Source: Lachnospiraceae bacterium
GTDB lineage: Bacteria; Bacillota; Clostridia; Lachnospirales; Lachnospiraceae
DNA length: 64,000 bases
Direction of reading: 5' to 3'
Assembly (NCBI GenBank): GCA_024690605.1
Contig: JAILOV010000006.1
Coordinates: 1-64,000, forward strand
Within the stretch, counting starts at the first letter, position 1. Every line of letters begins with the position of its first letter. The notes under the pieces were generated by a model. That model was given only the letters and a program-made list of their open reading frames with translations. It had not been told where the DNA came from and made no database searches. Both the position numbers and the translations under genes were made by a program. Shown in pieces: positions 16,558 to 25,891 of this stretch.

Positions 16558-17979
16558 ATGAAGATCCATAACACGTTATCCAAACAGAAGGAAGAATTTG
16601 TCCCGCTTGTCGAGGGCAGCGTTTCGATCTATGTCTGCGGACCGACGGTCTACAACCTGATCCATATCGGCAACGCGCGGCCCATGGTCTTCTTTGACAC
16701 CGTGCGGCGGTATCTCCTCTATAAGGGCTATGAGGTGAACTATGTCTCCAATTTCACCGATGTGGATGACAAGATCATCAAAAAAGCCAACGGGGAGGGC
16801 GTGGATTCCGCGGTCATCTCGGAGCGCTACATCGCGGAGTGCAGACGGGACATGGCGTCGTTAAACGTGATGGAGGCCACGACGCATCCGAAGGCCACCG
16901 AGGAGATCGGCGGGATGATCGAGATGATCTCGACGCTCATCGATAAGGGATTCGCCTACCGGGCGCAGGACGGGACTGTCTATTATCGCACGCGGAAATT
17001 CCCCTATTACGGGAAACTGTCCCACAAGAATCTGGATGATCTGCGCAGCGGCAACCGCTCCATCCTCGTCACGGGCGAGGAGCAGAAGGAGGATCCGCTG
17101 GACTTTGTCCTGTGGAAACCCAAAAAGGAGGGGGAGCCGTCCTGGACCTCGCCGTGGTGCGACGGCCGCCCGGGGTGGCATATTGAGTGCTCGGTGATGA
17201 GCAGAAAATATCTGGGTGAGCAGATCGACATCCACGGCGGCGGGGAGGATCTGATCTTTCCGCACCATGAGAATGAGATCGCGCAGTCCGAAGCGGCAAG
17301 CGGCAAGGAGTTTGCGCGTTACTGGATGCACAACGCGTTCCTGAACATCGAGAACCACAAGATGTCCAAATCCGCCGGCAATTTCTTTACGGTGCGGGAT
17401 ATCCTGGAAAAATTCGAGGGACGCGTTCTGCGGCTTTTCCTGCTGTCCGCGCATTACCGCAGTCCGTTAAACTTCAGCGACGAGCTGATGAACGCGGCAA
17501 AAAGCAGCCTGGAGCGGATCCTGAACTGCGCGGAGAATCTGGCGTATCTTTCCGGAAAAGCCGGAGAGGCCGGTCTCACGCAGGAGGAAGAAGAACTCCT
17601 CAAACAATCGTGGAGTTATCGGGAAAACTTTGAAAAGGCGATGGACGATGACTTCAATACCGCGGACGCACTCGCGGCGATCTATGATCTGGTCCGGTTC
17701 ATCAACAGTCATGTGACGGAGACTTCGTCCGCGACGTTTGTATCGGAGCTGCGCGGTGAACTCGGATCGCTGACCGATGTGCTGGGACTTGATCTTTCCG
17801 CCAGAAATGCCGCCGGGAACGCCGAGGAAGACGCGAAGATCGAGGCGATGATCGCGGAGCGTCAGGCGGCCCGCAAAGCCAGGGATTTTGCGCGCGCGGA
17901 TGCCGTGCGGGATGAGCTTGCGGCGATGGGGATCCAGCTGGAGGACACGCGCGAGGGCGTAAAGTGGAAAAGGGTATAG
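16558..17979 (+). CDS. cysS: Cysteinyl-tRNA synthetase
   Basis: The 473 residues contain the class I signatures HIGN (36-39) and KMSKS, and the zinc-site cysteine Cys27 in VCGPTVYN. The enzyme charges tRNA(Cys). The ATG at 16558 follows CAGGGAGGTTGTTTTT; the reading frame is open further upstream, but those codons show no homology. It is the first gene of a tightly overlapping cysS-mrnC-rlmB set, an order widely kept in Firmicutes. No T-box leader is visible because the upstream gene ends only 35 bases before. Confidence 0.97.
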   Translation: MKIHNTLSKQKEEFVPLVEGSVSIYVCGPTVYNLIHIGNARPMVFFDTVRRYLLYKGYEVNYVSNFTDVDDKIIKKANGEGVDSAVISERYIAECRRDMASLNVMEATTHPKATEEIGGMIEMISTLIDKGFAYRAQDGTVYYRTRKFPYYGKLSHKNLDDLRSGNRSILVTGEEQKEDPLDFVLWKPKKEGEPSWTSPWCDGRPGWHIECSVMSRKYLGEQIDIHGGGEDLIFPHHENEIAQSEAASGKEFARYWMHNAFLNIENHKMSKSAGNFFTVRDILEKFEGRVLRLFLLSAHYRSPLNFSDELMNAAKSSLERILNCAENLAYLSGKAGEAGLTQEEEELLKQSWSYRENFEKAMDDDFNTADALAAIYDLVRFINSHVTETSSATFVSELRGELGSLTDVLGLDLSARNAAGNAEEDAKIEAMIAERQAARKARDFARADAVRDELAAMGIQLEDTREGVKWKRV

Positions 17980-18467
17980 ACCTCACGGAACTTGACGCGC
18001 AGATCGGGACGATCGGCGGGCTGATCAAGGACGCGCGTCTGTATTCCCCGCTGGCGCTCGCATTTGTCGGTGACGGTGTGTTCGACCTGGTGATCCGCAC
18101 GCTGGTGGCGGCGGACGGAAACCGGCCGGTGAAGAAAATGCACCGGGAGAAGGCCGGGATCGTCAATGCGCACGCGCAGGCGCAGATGGTGAAGCGTCTG
18201 ACACCGTTTCTCTCCGTCGAGGAGGAGGATGTTCTGCGGCGCGGGCGCAACGCGCACAGCGCCACGACCGCAAAGAACCAGAGCATCGCGGATTATCGTC
18301 TCGCCACCGGACTGGAGGCTCTCTGTGGCTACCTGTATCTCACGGGACGCACGGAGCGCCTGCTGGAGCTGATCCGTCTGGCGTGGGACGGTTCCGTGCG
18401 GGAAGAGACGGAAGAACACGGGAAGACGGATGATCTGCCTGCGGGAGAGGAACGCGATGAAGGATAA
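17964..18467 (+). CDS. mrnC: Mini-ribonuclease III
   Basis: This 167-residue protein is the stand-alone RNase III catalytic domain that matures 23S rRNA ends in Firmicutes. The signature FVGDGVFDLVIR (catalytic Asp37) and the helix containing NAHS..AKNQSIADYRLATGLEAL are typical; there is no double-stranded RNA-binding domain. Translation starts at GTG 17964, inside the last codons of cysS (16-base overlap), with GCGAGGGCG upstream. Confidence 0.94.
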   Translation: MEKGIDLTELDAQIGTIGGLIKDARLYSPLALAFVGDGVFDLVIRTLVAADGNRPVKKMHREKAGIVNAHAQAQMVKRLTPFLSVEEEDVLRRGRNAHSATTAKNQSIADYRLATGLEALCGYLYLTGRTERLLELIRLAWDGSVREETEEHGKTDDLPAGEERDEG

Positions 18468-19266
18468 ACACGGCGAAAACAACCGGAGAGAGCGGGGACA
18501 GACCGCGCGGGAAAGGGAAGTTGACGGGCTGCTCCTTGAGGGCAAGAACGCTGTCAGGGAAGCTCTTTCGGCAGGTCTTCCCATACAGCGGGTCTGGTTT
18601 CTGAAGAATGACGAAAAGGGTGCGCTGAAATCCATCAAAACGGAGATCATCGCCCGTGGGATCCCTTACCGGGAGACGGACCGCGCGGCACTCGACAGGA
18701 TGAGCCGCACCGGACATCATCAGGGGGTGATCGCGCAGGCCGCGGCCGTTCCCTTTGCGTCCATGGACGATATCTTCGCGCGGGCATCGTCCCGCGGGGA
18801 GGATCCGTTCCTGATCCTTCTCGACGGCGTGGAGGATCCGCATAATGTCGGTGCGATCATCCGCACGGCAGAGGTGCTCGGAGCCCACGGCGTCGTGCTC
18901 ACCAAAGACCGATGCGCGCCGCTTTCGGAGACAGTCATGCGCGCTTCGGCCGGTGCACTGCATCATCTTCCGATCGTGCGTGTGACTAATCTCGTGTATA
19001 CGATCGAGCAATTAAAAAAACAATCGTTATGGTTTGTCTGCGCGGATATGGATGGGGCGCCGGCGCAGGAACTTTCATTGACCGGACCGGTCGGATTGAT
19101 CGTCGGTAACGAAGGAAAGGGCGTTTCCCGGCTGGTCCGGGAGCATTGTGATCTGGTCGCCACGATCCCGATGAAGGGAAAAGTATCCTCCCTGAACGCA
19201 TCGGTGGCAGCCGGGATCCTGGCCTACGAGATCGTTCGTCAGCGATCCGGGAAGACTAAAAATTAA
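18457..19266 (+). CDS. rlmB: 23S rRNA (guanosine-2'-O)-methyltransferase, SpoU/TrmH family
   Basis: The 269 residues contain a small N-terminal substrate-binding domain (GKNAVREAL) and a SPOUT knot domain with the three motifs LDGVEDPHNVGAIIRTAE, IVGNEGKGVS and LNASVAAGILAYE. Members methylate a ribose in 23S rRNA (position 2251 in E. coli RlmB). The first 27 residues are charged and probably disordered. GGGAGAGG precedes ATG 18457, which overlaps mrnC by 11 bases. Exact target nucleotide is inferred from the family. Confidence 0.9.
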   Translation: MKDKHGENNRRERGQTAREREVDGLLLEGKNAVREALSAGLPIQRVWFLKNDEKGALKSIKTEIIARGIPYRETDRAALDRMSRTGHHQGVIAQAAAVPFASMDDIFARASSRGEDPFLILLDGVEDPHNVGAIIRTAEVLGAHGVVLTKDRCAPLSETVMRASAGALHHLPIVRVTNLVYTIEQLKKQSLWFVCADMDGAPAQELSLTGPVGLIVGNEGKGVSRLVREHCDLVATIPMKGKVSSLNASVAAGILAYEIVRQRSGKTKN

Positions 19267-19408
19267 ATTGTAATATAATTAATTAACAAATTTTCAAATC
19301 ATATCATACGCTATGTTATGCTGATGAGGTCATCGCTCTCTTTTCCATGATCCGGTGCGATGGATTTTTGGAAAACAGTTATCATAGCCAAGAAACGGGG
19401 AGAGCTGT

Positions 19409-20017
19409 TTGGATTATCAGATGGAATCGGATGACGCGCTGATCCTGCGCCTCAGAGACGGCGAGGAGAGCGTCACCGATGTGATCATGAACAAGTACAA
19501 GGATACCGTGCGTTGCAAGGCCGCATCAATGTATCTTCTGGGAGCGGACAGGGAGGATCTGATCCAGGAGGGGATGATCGGTCTGTTCAAGGCCATCCGG
19601 GATTATGATCTGGGACGCGACGCCAGCTTTGCCACCTTTGCCGAGCTGTGCATCTCCCGGCAGATGTATTCGGCGTTGGAGGCATCCGGCCGCAAGAAGC
19701 ATATGCCGCTCAACACCTATATCTCCCTCTATGACCGGGAGGACGGGGAAACGGGGGAGGCGATCAGGGACCTGACGGCTCCCGATGGGGACGATCCGGA
19801 AGCCCGTTTTTTTGACAGAGAGAACGAACGGGAACTGGCGGAGATGATCGAACGGGAGTTGAGTCCCTTCGAAAAGCAGGTGCTGGATCTGACCATCATC
19901 GGCATGACGAGCGCGGAGGCGGCACGTATCTTAAACCGCAGCGAAAAATCCGCGGACAACGCGCTGCAGCGCGCGCGGGCAAAGCTCAGGCGTCTGATCG
20001 AGAAAAATCAGAAATAG
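19409..20017 (+). CDS. Sigma-H-like RNA polymerase sigma factor
   Basis: The 202 residues contain region 2 (GADREDLIQEGMIGLFKAIRDYD, about 50-72) and a region 4 helix-turn-helix (MTSAEAARILNRSEKSADNALQRARAKL), the layout of SigH/Spo0H. In Firmicutes this factor drives stationary-phase, competence or sporulation genes and commonly sits after mrnC-rlmB as here. The start is TTG 19409 with GGGGAGAG upstream; ATG 19421 is the alternative. The 142-base gap before it is AT-rich and probably carries its own promoter, but no box pair is convincing. Confidence 0.9.
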   Translation: MDYQMESDDALILRLRDGEESVTDVIMNKYKDTVRCKAASMYLLGADREDLIQEGMIGLFKAIRDYDLGRDASFATFAELCISRQMYSALEASGRKKHMPLNTYISLYDREDGETGEAIRDLTAPDGDDPEARFFDRENERELAEMIERELSPFEKQVLDLTIIGMTSAEAARILNRSEKSADNALQRARAKLRRLIEKNQK

Positions 20018-20021
20018 ATGC

Positions 20022-20050
20022 TTGCATTTATTCTTTTGGTGTGCTATCCT
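20022..20050 (+). promoter_or_regulatory. Promoter of rpmE
   Basis: TTGCAT (20022-20027) and TATCCT (20045-20050) are separated by 17 bases, with an extended TGC before the -10. The start would be near 20057. Confidence 0.65.
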
Positions 20051-20056
20051 ATACAA

Positions 20057-20116
20057 GCTGTTTTTGGCGCGTATCGTCGGAAACGATACGGATCGTTTAA
20101 GAGGTAGGTGAGAAAA
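20057..20116 (+). promoter_or_regulatory. Structured leader of rpmE (candidate L31 autoregulatory leader)
   Basis: A perfect 8-bp hairpin, CGTATCGT/ACGATACG (20070-20077, 20083-20090), sits in the 60-base leader just before the AGAGGTAGGTG ribosome binding site. Ribosomal protein L31 leaders that bind L31 are known in several phyla; whether this matches one of those structures cannot be told by eye. Confidence 0.45.
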
Positions 20117-20326
20117 ATGAGACAGGACATTCATCCCGAATACTATCAGGCAAAGGTTACCTGCAACTGCGGTAACACCTTTACGGTCGGTTCCACCAAG
20201 GAAGAGATCCACGTGGAAATCTGCTCCAAGTGCCACCAGTTCTACACCGGCACGCAGAAGGCCAATGCGGTCCGCGGCCGTATCGAGAAGTTCAACCGCA
20301 AGTACGGTGTCAAGGCGGAAGGCTGA
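20117..20326 (+). CDS. rpmE: 50S ribosomal protein L31
   Basis: This 69-residue ribosomal protein begins [10 protein letters not shown]. It keeps all zinc-ribbon cysteines (CNCG near residue 17 and CSKC near residue 40), so it is the zinc-containing C+ form rather than the zinc-independent paralogue. The ATG at 20117 is chosen over an in-frame GTG at 20108, which overlaps the ribosome binding site. Confidence 0.97.
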   Translation: MRQDIHPEYYQAKVTCNCGNTFTVGSTKEEIHVEICSKCHQFYTGTQKANAVRGRIEKFNRKYGVKAEG

Positions 20327-20362
20327 TCGGCAGGCAGGTAAATCGGTACAGAGCTTTCGGGG

Positions 20363-20393
20363 AGGTTCGGGCGGTTCGTCCGAACCTTTTTGT
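20363..20393 (+). terminator. Intrinsic terminator after rpmE
   Basis: AGGTTCGG (20363-20370) pairs with CCGAACCT (20380-20387) across a 9-base loop, followed by TTTTTGTTTG. It separates rpmE from the DUF1385 gene. Confidence 0.8.
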
Positions 20394-20407
20394 TTGTGAG
20401 GTGACAG

Positions 20408-21382
20408 ATGACAAAACAGATCATGAAGTATTCCGGTATCGGCGGCCAGGCGGTCCTGGAGGGTGTGATGATGCGGAACCGGGACAAATACGCGGTCGCG
20501 GTCAGAAAGCCGGACGGGAAGATCGCCGTGGATGTCGACGAGTTCAAGGGACCGGCACACGGGCAGCGGGTGCGGCGCATCCCGTTCCTCCGCGGGATCT
20601 TTGTTTTCATCGATTCCCTGGCCCTGGGGCTTCGCGCGATCAATCTCTCCGCCTCCTATTTTGACGAGGAAGAAGGCGGGGGTGAAAGCAAAAAGAGCGA
20701 TCCGTCGGGCCGCGGGGAGGATGCCGCGACCCTGCTCGTGACCGTGCTTTCCTTTGCGATCGCGATCGCCGTGTTCACGCTCCTGCCGTATTTCCTTGCT
20801 TCGCTGTTCAAACGCTTGATCCCGTCCGACGGGATCATCGCCGTGATCGAGGGAATCATGCGCATCGTGATCTTTGTCGCGTATATCCTGCTGATCTCGC
20901 TGATGAAGGATATCCGCCGTCTCTTTGCCTACCACGGCGCGGAACACAAGTGCATCAACTGCATCGAGAGCGGGATGCCGCTCACGGTTCAGAATGCCCA
21001 AAAAGCAACCAGACTGCACAGACGCTGCGGATCGAGTTTCCTCCTCTTTGTGATGCTCGTGAGCATCGTGCTGTTCTTCTTTATCCGTGCGGACAGTCTT
21101 CTTCTGAGACTGCTCTTAAGGATCCTGCTGATCCCCGTGATCGCCGGTATTTCCTATGAGCTGATCCGCCTTGCCGGGCGGACGGACTTCTTCCTGATCC
21201 GGGCACTTTCCGCACCGGGACTCTGGCTGCAGAGACTGACGACCAGGGAACCGGATGATGACATGCTGGAGGTCGGGATCGCTGCAGTGGAAGCGGTCTT
21301 TGACTGGCGGCAGTATCTTTCCGACGCGTTCGGGTTGCAGATCTCCGACGCGGAGATCGCGACGGATCCCTATGACGATTAA
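20408..21382 (+). CDS. DUF1385 (YqhQ-type) membrane protein
   Basis: The 324 residues show the YqhQ signatures GIGGQAVLEGVMMRNRD (residues 11-27) and HGAEHKCINCIE, a region between hydrophobic segments with conserved His and Cys residues, and about five membrane segments (around 110-190 and 215-255). The function of the family is unknown; metal-dependent membrane chemistry has been guessed from the His/Cys residues. The gene lies between rpmE and prmC-prfA, a common Firmicutes arrangement, and overlaps prmC by 11 bases. Confidence 0.9.
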   Translation: MTKQIMKYSGIGGQAVLEGVMMRNRDKYAVAVRKPDGKIAVDVDEFKGPAHGQRVRRIPFLRGIFVFIDSLALGLRAINLSASYFDEEEGGGESKKSDPSGRGEDAATLLVTVLSFAIAIAVFTLLPYFLASLFKRLIPSDGIIAVIEGIMRIVIFVAYILLISLMKDIRRLFAYHGAEHKCINCIESGMPLTVQNAQKATRLHRRCGSSFLLFVMLVSIVLFFFIRADSLLLRLLLRILLIPVIAGISYELIRLAGRTDFFLIRALSAPGLWLQRLTTREPDDDMLEVGIAAVEAVFDWRQYLSDAFGLQISDAEIATDPYDD

Positions 21383-22208
21383 ACAGGCACAGGAAGAGGG
21401 CGGTAAGCGCCTTCAGGCGGCCGGGATCGAGGAAGCGACTTTTGAGACGACGCTGATCCTCGAGGAGAGCGTCGGGATGGGACGCGCGGAGATGCTCGCT
21501 CATCCGGAGACGGAGCTCGCGGATAAGCAGGAGGAACGGTTCCTCGCGCTTGTGAAAAGCAGGGAAAGCAGGATCCCGTTGGCTTATCTGCTGGGAAGAC
21601 AGGAGTTCATGGGACTTACCTTCGCGGTATCCCCGGGGGTGCTGATCCCGCGGGCCGACACGGAGACGCTTGTCGAGGAAGTCTTGCGCCATCTGCTTGA
21701 CGGCATGCGGATCCTGGATCTCTGTACGGGGAGCGGCTGCATCGCGCTCTCTCTTTTGCATTATTCCAACGGGACAACCGCTCTGGCGACGGATATTTCG
21801 GAGGACGCGCTGGCGGTCGCCGCAGACAACGCGACGGCGCTGGGACTCGGAGATCGTTTCACGACGATCCGCACGGATCTGTGGCCCGATACCGCGGAGC
21901 GGTTTGATCTGATCACCGCCAATCCGCCCTATATCGAGACGGCTGTCCTCGAGGGCCTGCAGCCGGAGGTGCGGGATCGGGAACCGCGGATCGCGCTGGA
22001 CGGCGGAGAGGACGGGCTTCGGTTTTACCGGCGGATCGTCTCCGAAGCGCCGGCACATCTGTGCGCCGACGGCTGGCTGTTCACGGAGATCGGGTTCGAC
22101 CAGGGTGAGAGGGTCCGGCAGCTTTTCGTGTCGGCCGGTTTTCATGAGGTCTCCGTCATTCGGGATCTCGGAGGAAACGATCGCGTGGTGAAGGGCTGCT
22201 GGTTTTAG
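21372..22208 (+). CDS. prmC: Release factor glutamine methyltransferase
   Basis: This 278-residue enzyme methylates the glutamine of the GGQ motif in release factors. It has the SAM-binding motif [14 protein letters not shown] and the catalytic NPPYIE motif, in the usual order. The ATG at 21372 lies within the end of the DUF1385 gene. Its substrate gene prfA follows after 17 bases, so enzyme and target are co-expressed. Confidence 0.96.
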   Translation: MTIKQAQEEGGKRLQAAGIEEATFETTLILEESVGMGRAEMLAHPETELADKQEERFLALVKSRESRIPLAYLLGRQEFMGLTFAVSPGVLIPRADTETLVEEVLRHLLDGMRILDLCTGSGCIALSLLHYSNGTTALATDISEDALAVAADNATALGLGDRFTTIRTDLWPDTAERFDLITANPPYIETAVLEGLQPEVRDREPRIALDGGEDGLRFYRRIVSEAPAHLCADGWLFTEIGFDQGERVRQLFVSAGFHEVSVIRDLGGNDRVVKGCWF

Positions 22209-22225
22209 AAAGCGGGGGAAACGGA

Positions 22226-23302
22226 ATGGACATGTTCAACAGGCTGGACGCCATGGTGCGCCGCTATGAGGATATCGGCAAGGAGGTGCAGGAACCGGCC
22301 GTGCTGCAGGATCCGGAGCGCTACGCCGCGCTCATGAAGGAGCAGAGTGCGCTCACGCCGCTGGCTGACACCTACGCGGTCTATCAGGCCTGTAAAAAAG
22401 ACATCGCGGACAGTGAGGAGATGCTCTCGGGGGAAAATGACGAGGAGATGCGGGAGATGCTCAAGGAGGAGCTGGCAAAAGCCAAGGAACAGCTGCCGGA
22501 GCTCGAGCAGAAACTGAAGATCCTGCTGCTTCCGAAGGATGAAAAGGACGAACGGGACGTCATCGTTGAGATCCGCGCAGGAACGGGCGGCGATGAGGCG
22601 GCACTTTTTGCCGCCGAGCTCTACCGGATGTATGCGCGGTACGCGGAGCGCAGACGATGGAAGGTTGACATCATTGACGCCGAGGAAAGCGGCATCGGCG
22701 GGATGAAGAATGTGAGCTTCTCGATCCGCGGACAGGGTGCCTATTCCCGGCTGAAATATGAGAGCGGCGTGCATCGCGTGCAGCGCGTGCCGGTCACGGA
22801 ATCCGGCGGGCGGATCCACACGTCGGCGGCCTCCGTGGCGATCATGCCCGAGGTGGACGATGTCGAGGTGCATCTGGATCCGAATGACTGCGATATCGAC
22901 ACCTATCGCTCCAGCGGTGCGGGCGGACAGCACATCAACAAGACATCCAGCGCGATCCGTATCACACACCGGCCGACGGGACTGGTCGTCACCTGTCAGA
23001 ATCAGCGTTCCCAGCTGCAGAACAAGGAGGAGGCTTTTCGCGTGCTGCGCGCGCGTCTCTACGAGATGGAGCAGGAGAAGCAGACGAGCGAGGAGGCGGC
23101 GCTCAGAAAGAGTCAGGTCGGTTCCGGAGACCGTTCGGAGAAGATCCGTACTTATAATTTTCCGCAGGGGCGCATCACGGATCACCGGATCAAACTGACA
23201 CTCTACCGGATCGAACAGGTGCTGGACGGGGATCTTGATGAGATCATCGACGCGCTGACGACAGCGGATCAGGCAGCGAAGCTTGCCGGTCTGGAGGATT
23301 GA
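22226..23302 (+). CDS. prfA: Peptide chain release factor 1
   Basis: The 358 residues contain the GGQ motif (233-235, GAGGQHINK) that triggers peptide release and the domain with [17 protein letters not shown] typical of release factor 1. The length is normal. The GGQ glutamine is the predicted target of PrmC encoded just upstream. AAAGCGGGGGAAACGGA precedes the ATG. Confidence 0.97.
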   Translation: MDMFNRLDAMVRRYEDIGKEVQEPAVLQDPERYAALMKEQSALTPLADTYAVYQACKKDIADSEEMLSGENDEEMREMLKEELAKAKEQLPELEQKLKILLLPKDEKDERDVIVEIRAGTGGDEAALFAAELYRMYARYAERRRWKVDIIDAEESGIGGMKNVSFSIRGQGAYSRLKYESGVHRVQRVPVTESGGRIHTSAASVAIMPEVDDVEVHLDPNDCDIDTYRSSGAGGQHINKTSSAIRITHRPTGLVVTCQNQRSQLQNKEEAFRVLRARLYEMEQEKQTSEEAALRKSQVGSGDRSEKIRTYNFPQGRITDHRIKLTLYRIEQVLDGDLDEIIDALTTADQAAKLAGLED

Positions 23303-23353
23303 TAAAATCGCAGCGGTACGATATAATGCAGTGTTGGGATCGCGGAGCGATCC
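23299..23353 (+). promoter_or_regulatory. argG promoter and leader hairpin
   Basis: TTGATA (23299-23304, overlapping the prfA stop) and a perfect TATAAT (23322-23327) are 17 bases apart. In the leader, GGATCGC (23337-23343) and GCGATCC (23347-23353) form a perfect 7-bp hairpin with a GGA loop. No clear ARG box was recognised. Confidence 0.65.
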
Positions 23354-23406
23354 GCGGGCATCATTGCGTTAAACAGGATAGAGTAAGCATATAGCGGGAG
23401 GATATC

Positions 23407-24849
23407 ATGGCCAAAGCAGTGAGAAAAGCAGCAAAAAAGATGGCGGGAACGGCGAAAAAGGCCGGGATCGCGGCAAAGACGGCGGCGGTAAAGACGGCGA
23501 AGACTGCCGCCAAAACAGCTGCCAAAACAGCAAAAACAGCCGCCAAAACGGCAAAGAGTGCAGCCAGAACGGCAAAGAGCGTCGCGAGACCGTCGGTGGC
23601 AAGAACCTCCGCGGGGAAGAAGGAAAAGGTCATTCTTGCTTATTCCGGCGGACTGGACACGACGGCGATCATCCCGTGGCTCAAGGAGAACTTCAACTAC
23701 GAGGTGGTCTGTGTCTGTATCGACGTCGGTCAGGAGAGTGAACTGGATGGACTGGAGGAGCGCGCAAAGAGCTGCGGCGCTTCCAAACTCTACATCCTCG
23801 ACGTGGTGGATGAGTTCTGCGATGAGTACATCGTCCCCTGTGTCATGGCGCACGCGGTCTATGAAAACGCCTATCTTCTCGGCACCTCCATGGCAAGACC
23901 GCTGATCGCCAAGAAACTTGTCGAGATCGCGCGCAAGGAGAACGCCACCGCGATCTGCCACGGCGCGACCGGCAAGGGCAACGATCAGATCCGTTTCGAA
24001 CTCGGCATCAAGGCGCTCGCGCCGGATATCAGGATCATTGCCGCATGGCGGAGCGACAAGTGGAAGATGGATTCCCGGGAATCCGAGATCGCCTACTGCA
24101 AGGCACACGGCATTCATCTGCCGTTTTCCGCGGACAATTCCTACAGCCGCGACCGCAATCTGTGGCACATTTCCCACGAGGGTCTGGAACTTGAGAATCC
24201 CGGTGAGGAACCCAATTACAAGCATCTGCTCGTGCTGGGCAAGACCCCGCAGGATGCGCCGAACAAGGTGACCGAGGTGACGATGACCTTTGAGGGCGGG
24301 ATCCCCAGATCCGTCAACGGAAAGAAGATGAAAGTCTCCGATATCATCCGCACGCTCAACAAGCTCGGCGGCGAGAACGGGATCGGTATCGTGGACATCG
24401 TCGAGAACCGTGTGGTCGGCATGAAGAGCCGCGGCGTTTATGAGACACCCGGCGGCACGATCCTCTATGCGGCGCATCAGCAGCTCGAGGAGCTGATCCT
24501 TGACCGCGAGACCTACACGATGAAAAAGGAGATGGGCAACCGGTTTGCGGATCTTGTCTACGAAGGAAAGTGGTTTACGCCGCTCAGGGAGGCCGAGCAG
24601 GCGTTCATCGAGTCCACGCAGAAATATGTCACCGGCGAGGTGAAGTTCAAACTGTACAAGGGCAACATCATCAAGGCCGGGACAAAATCCCCGTATTCGC
24701 TCTACAACGAGTCGATCGCGTCCTTTACCACCGGTGATCTCTATGATCATCATGACGCGGAGGGCTTCATCAATCTCTTCGGTCTTTCCTCCAAGGTCCG
24801 TGCCATGAAGATGCAGGAGGTCGCGAAGAAACAGATGAGACGGAAATGA
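23407..24849 (+). CDS. argG: Argininosuccinate synthase with a histone-H1-like N-terminal tail
   Basis: Residues 71-480 are a complete argininosuccinate synthase (ATP-binding [26 protein letters not shown]), which joins citrulline and aspartate in arginine synthesis. Residues 1-70 precede the usual start: 26 Ala, 15 Lys, 4 Arg and no acidic residue, in [10 protein letters not shown] repeats like the C-tail of histone H1 or bacterial H1-like proteins. GGGAGG lies 7 bases before ATG 23407, so the tail should be translated; the only other in-frame starts near the core (for example GTG at the Val64 codon) lack a binding site. The tail may bind nucleic acid or polyphosphate; that is inference. Confidence 0.93.
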   Translation: MAKAVRKAAKKMAGTAKKAGIAAKTAAVKTAKTAAKTAAKTAKTAAKTAKSAARTAKSVARPSVARTSAGKKEKVILAYSGGLDTTAIIPWLKENFNYEVVCVCIDVGQESELDGLEERAKSCGASKLYILDVVDEFCDEYIVPCVMAHAVYENAYLLGTSMARPLIAKKLVEIARKENATAICHGATGKGNDQIRFELGIKALAPDIRIIAAWRSDKWKMDSRESEIAYCKAHGIHLPFSADNSYSRDRNLWHISHEGLELENPGEEPNYKHLLVLGKTPQDAPNKVTEVTMTFEGGIPRSVNGKKMKVSDIIRTLNKLGGENGIGIVDIVENRVVGMKSRGVYETPGGTILYAAHQQLEELILDRETYTMKKEMGNRFADLVYEGKWFTPLREAEQAFIESTQKYVTGEVKFKLYKGNIIKAGTKSPYSLYNESIASFTTGDLYDHHDAEGFINLFGLSSKVRAMKMQEVAKKQMRRK

Positions 24850-24850
24850 A

Positions 24851-25144
24851 ATGAACGCGCTTTTCACGCTGCTTGCTGCTCTTTTTCTGCCGAACCTGAT
24901 CGGTTTTATGCTCATGGGCATCGATAAGAGCAGAGCAGCGCAGGGAGCGTTCCGCGTGCCGGAGTCGATCCTCTTCTGCATCGCTCTGATCGGCGGAAGC
25001 ATCGGCTGTCTGGCCGGCATGTTTCTGTTTCATCACAAGACGAGAAAGCTGAACTTCATGATCGGGATGCCCCTGATCCTTGCGGTTCAGCTTTTTATTG
25101 TGTTCCTGCTGTGGCGTTCGCCTCTGCAGTTTCGCTTTCTCTGA
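24851..25144 (+). CDS. DUF1294 small membrane protein
   Basis: The 97 residues include three hydrophobic segments and the family pattern IDKSRAAQGAFRVPE ... LIGGSIGCLAGMFLFHHKTRK. Function is unknown. It starts 1 base after the argG stop and is probably coupled to it. Confidence 0.82.
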   Translation: MNALFTLLAALFLPNLIGFMLMGIDKSRAAQGAFRVPESILFCIALIGGSIGCLAGMFLFHHKTRKLNFMIGMPLILAVQLFIVFLLWRSPLQFRFL

Positions 25145-25154
25145 GGAGGGTGCG

Positions 25155-25889
25155 ATGCGGATCGCGGTATATGATGACAACATTGCAGACAGACGCTATG
25201 CGGAGCGCCTGTTCAAACGGGAATCCGACCGGGTGCACAGCCGGGGAGAGGAATCCTTTGTCATCGACTGCTTCGGGAGCACGGAAAAGCTCTATCCCAT
25301 GGCGGATACCTATGATGTTTTTCTCATCGATCAGACCGGGGATCCTCAGGTAAACGGTCTGGATATCGCCCGATCCCTTCGCGCGCGGGGCATCCTGCAG
25401 CCGATCATCCTCGGTGTCTCCGCGATCGACTACAGGGCCGATGTGCGGGAAACGGACGGGAATCTGTTCTTTCTGGACAAACCCTATGAAGAAGATGCGC
25501 TCTGCGAGGTCTTCAGGATCAGCGAAAAGCATCTGGTCAGGCGTGAGAAAAAGATCGAGCTGCGCACGGAGGGAGAGACGGTCTGTACCGACAGTAATGC
25601 GATCCTCTATGCGGTGGAGGCCGACCACGGCTACGTGACGGTCGTCCTCAGGGACCATGCCCCTGTCCGCGTGCAGAACTCCGTATCCTCCCTTTACAAG
25701 ATGATCCAGGACATCAAAAAAGATCCGTCGCTGATCCCTGTTTCACTGAAAGCCTTTGTCCATGCGAGCGGGGTCAGCCGGACGGGTCTTATGCATGTCA
25801 TCATGCAGGACGGAAAGAAGCTCGGTGTCTCACCGGTGTTTCTGGTGAACCTGCGTGAGCTGCGGAAGCGCGGACGCGGAGATCAGTAA
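25155..25889 (+). CDS. LytTR-family response regulator
   Basis: This 244-residue protein has an N-terminal receiver domain (YDDN pocket at residues 5-8; phospho-acceptor Asp59 in FLIDQTG) and a C-terminal LytTR DNA-binding domain (about 135-235), as in AgrA/VirR-type regulators. No sensor kinase gene is adjacent, so its input is unknown. GAGGAGGGTGCG precedes the ATG. It lies in the same direction as argG and DUF1294 and converges with degV 2 bases later. Confidence 0.85.
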   Translation: MRIAVYDDNIADRRYAERLFKRESDRVHSRGEESFVIDCFGSTEKLYPMADTYDVFLIDQTGDPQVNGLDIARSLRARGILQPIILGVSAIDYRADVRETDGNLFFLDKPYEEDALCEVFRISEKHLVRREKKIELRTEGETVCTDSNAILYAVEADHGYVTVVLRDHAPVRVQNSVSSLYKMIQDIKKDPSLIPVSLKAFVHASGVSRTGLMHVIMQDGKKLGVSPVFLVNLRELRKRGRGDQ

Positions 25890-25891
25890 GA

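Noticed and set aside
19267..19408. tRNA or small RNA between rlmB and the sigma factor
   Set aside because: AT-rich with only a weak 6-bp inverted repeat (CATCGC/GCGATG); no cloverleaf and no clear terminator.
23337..23353. T-box or terminator before argG
   Set aside because: The 7-bp hairpin has no T run and no T-box sequence; it is reported only as a leader hairpin.
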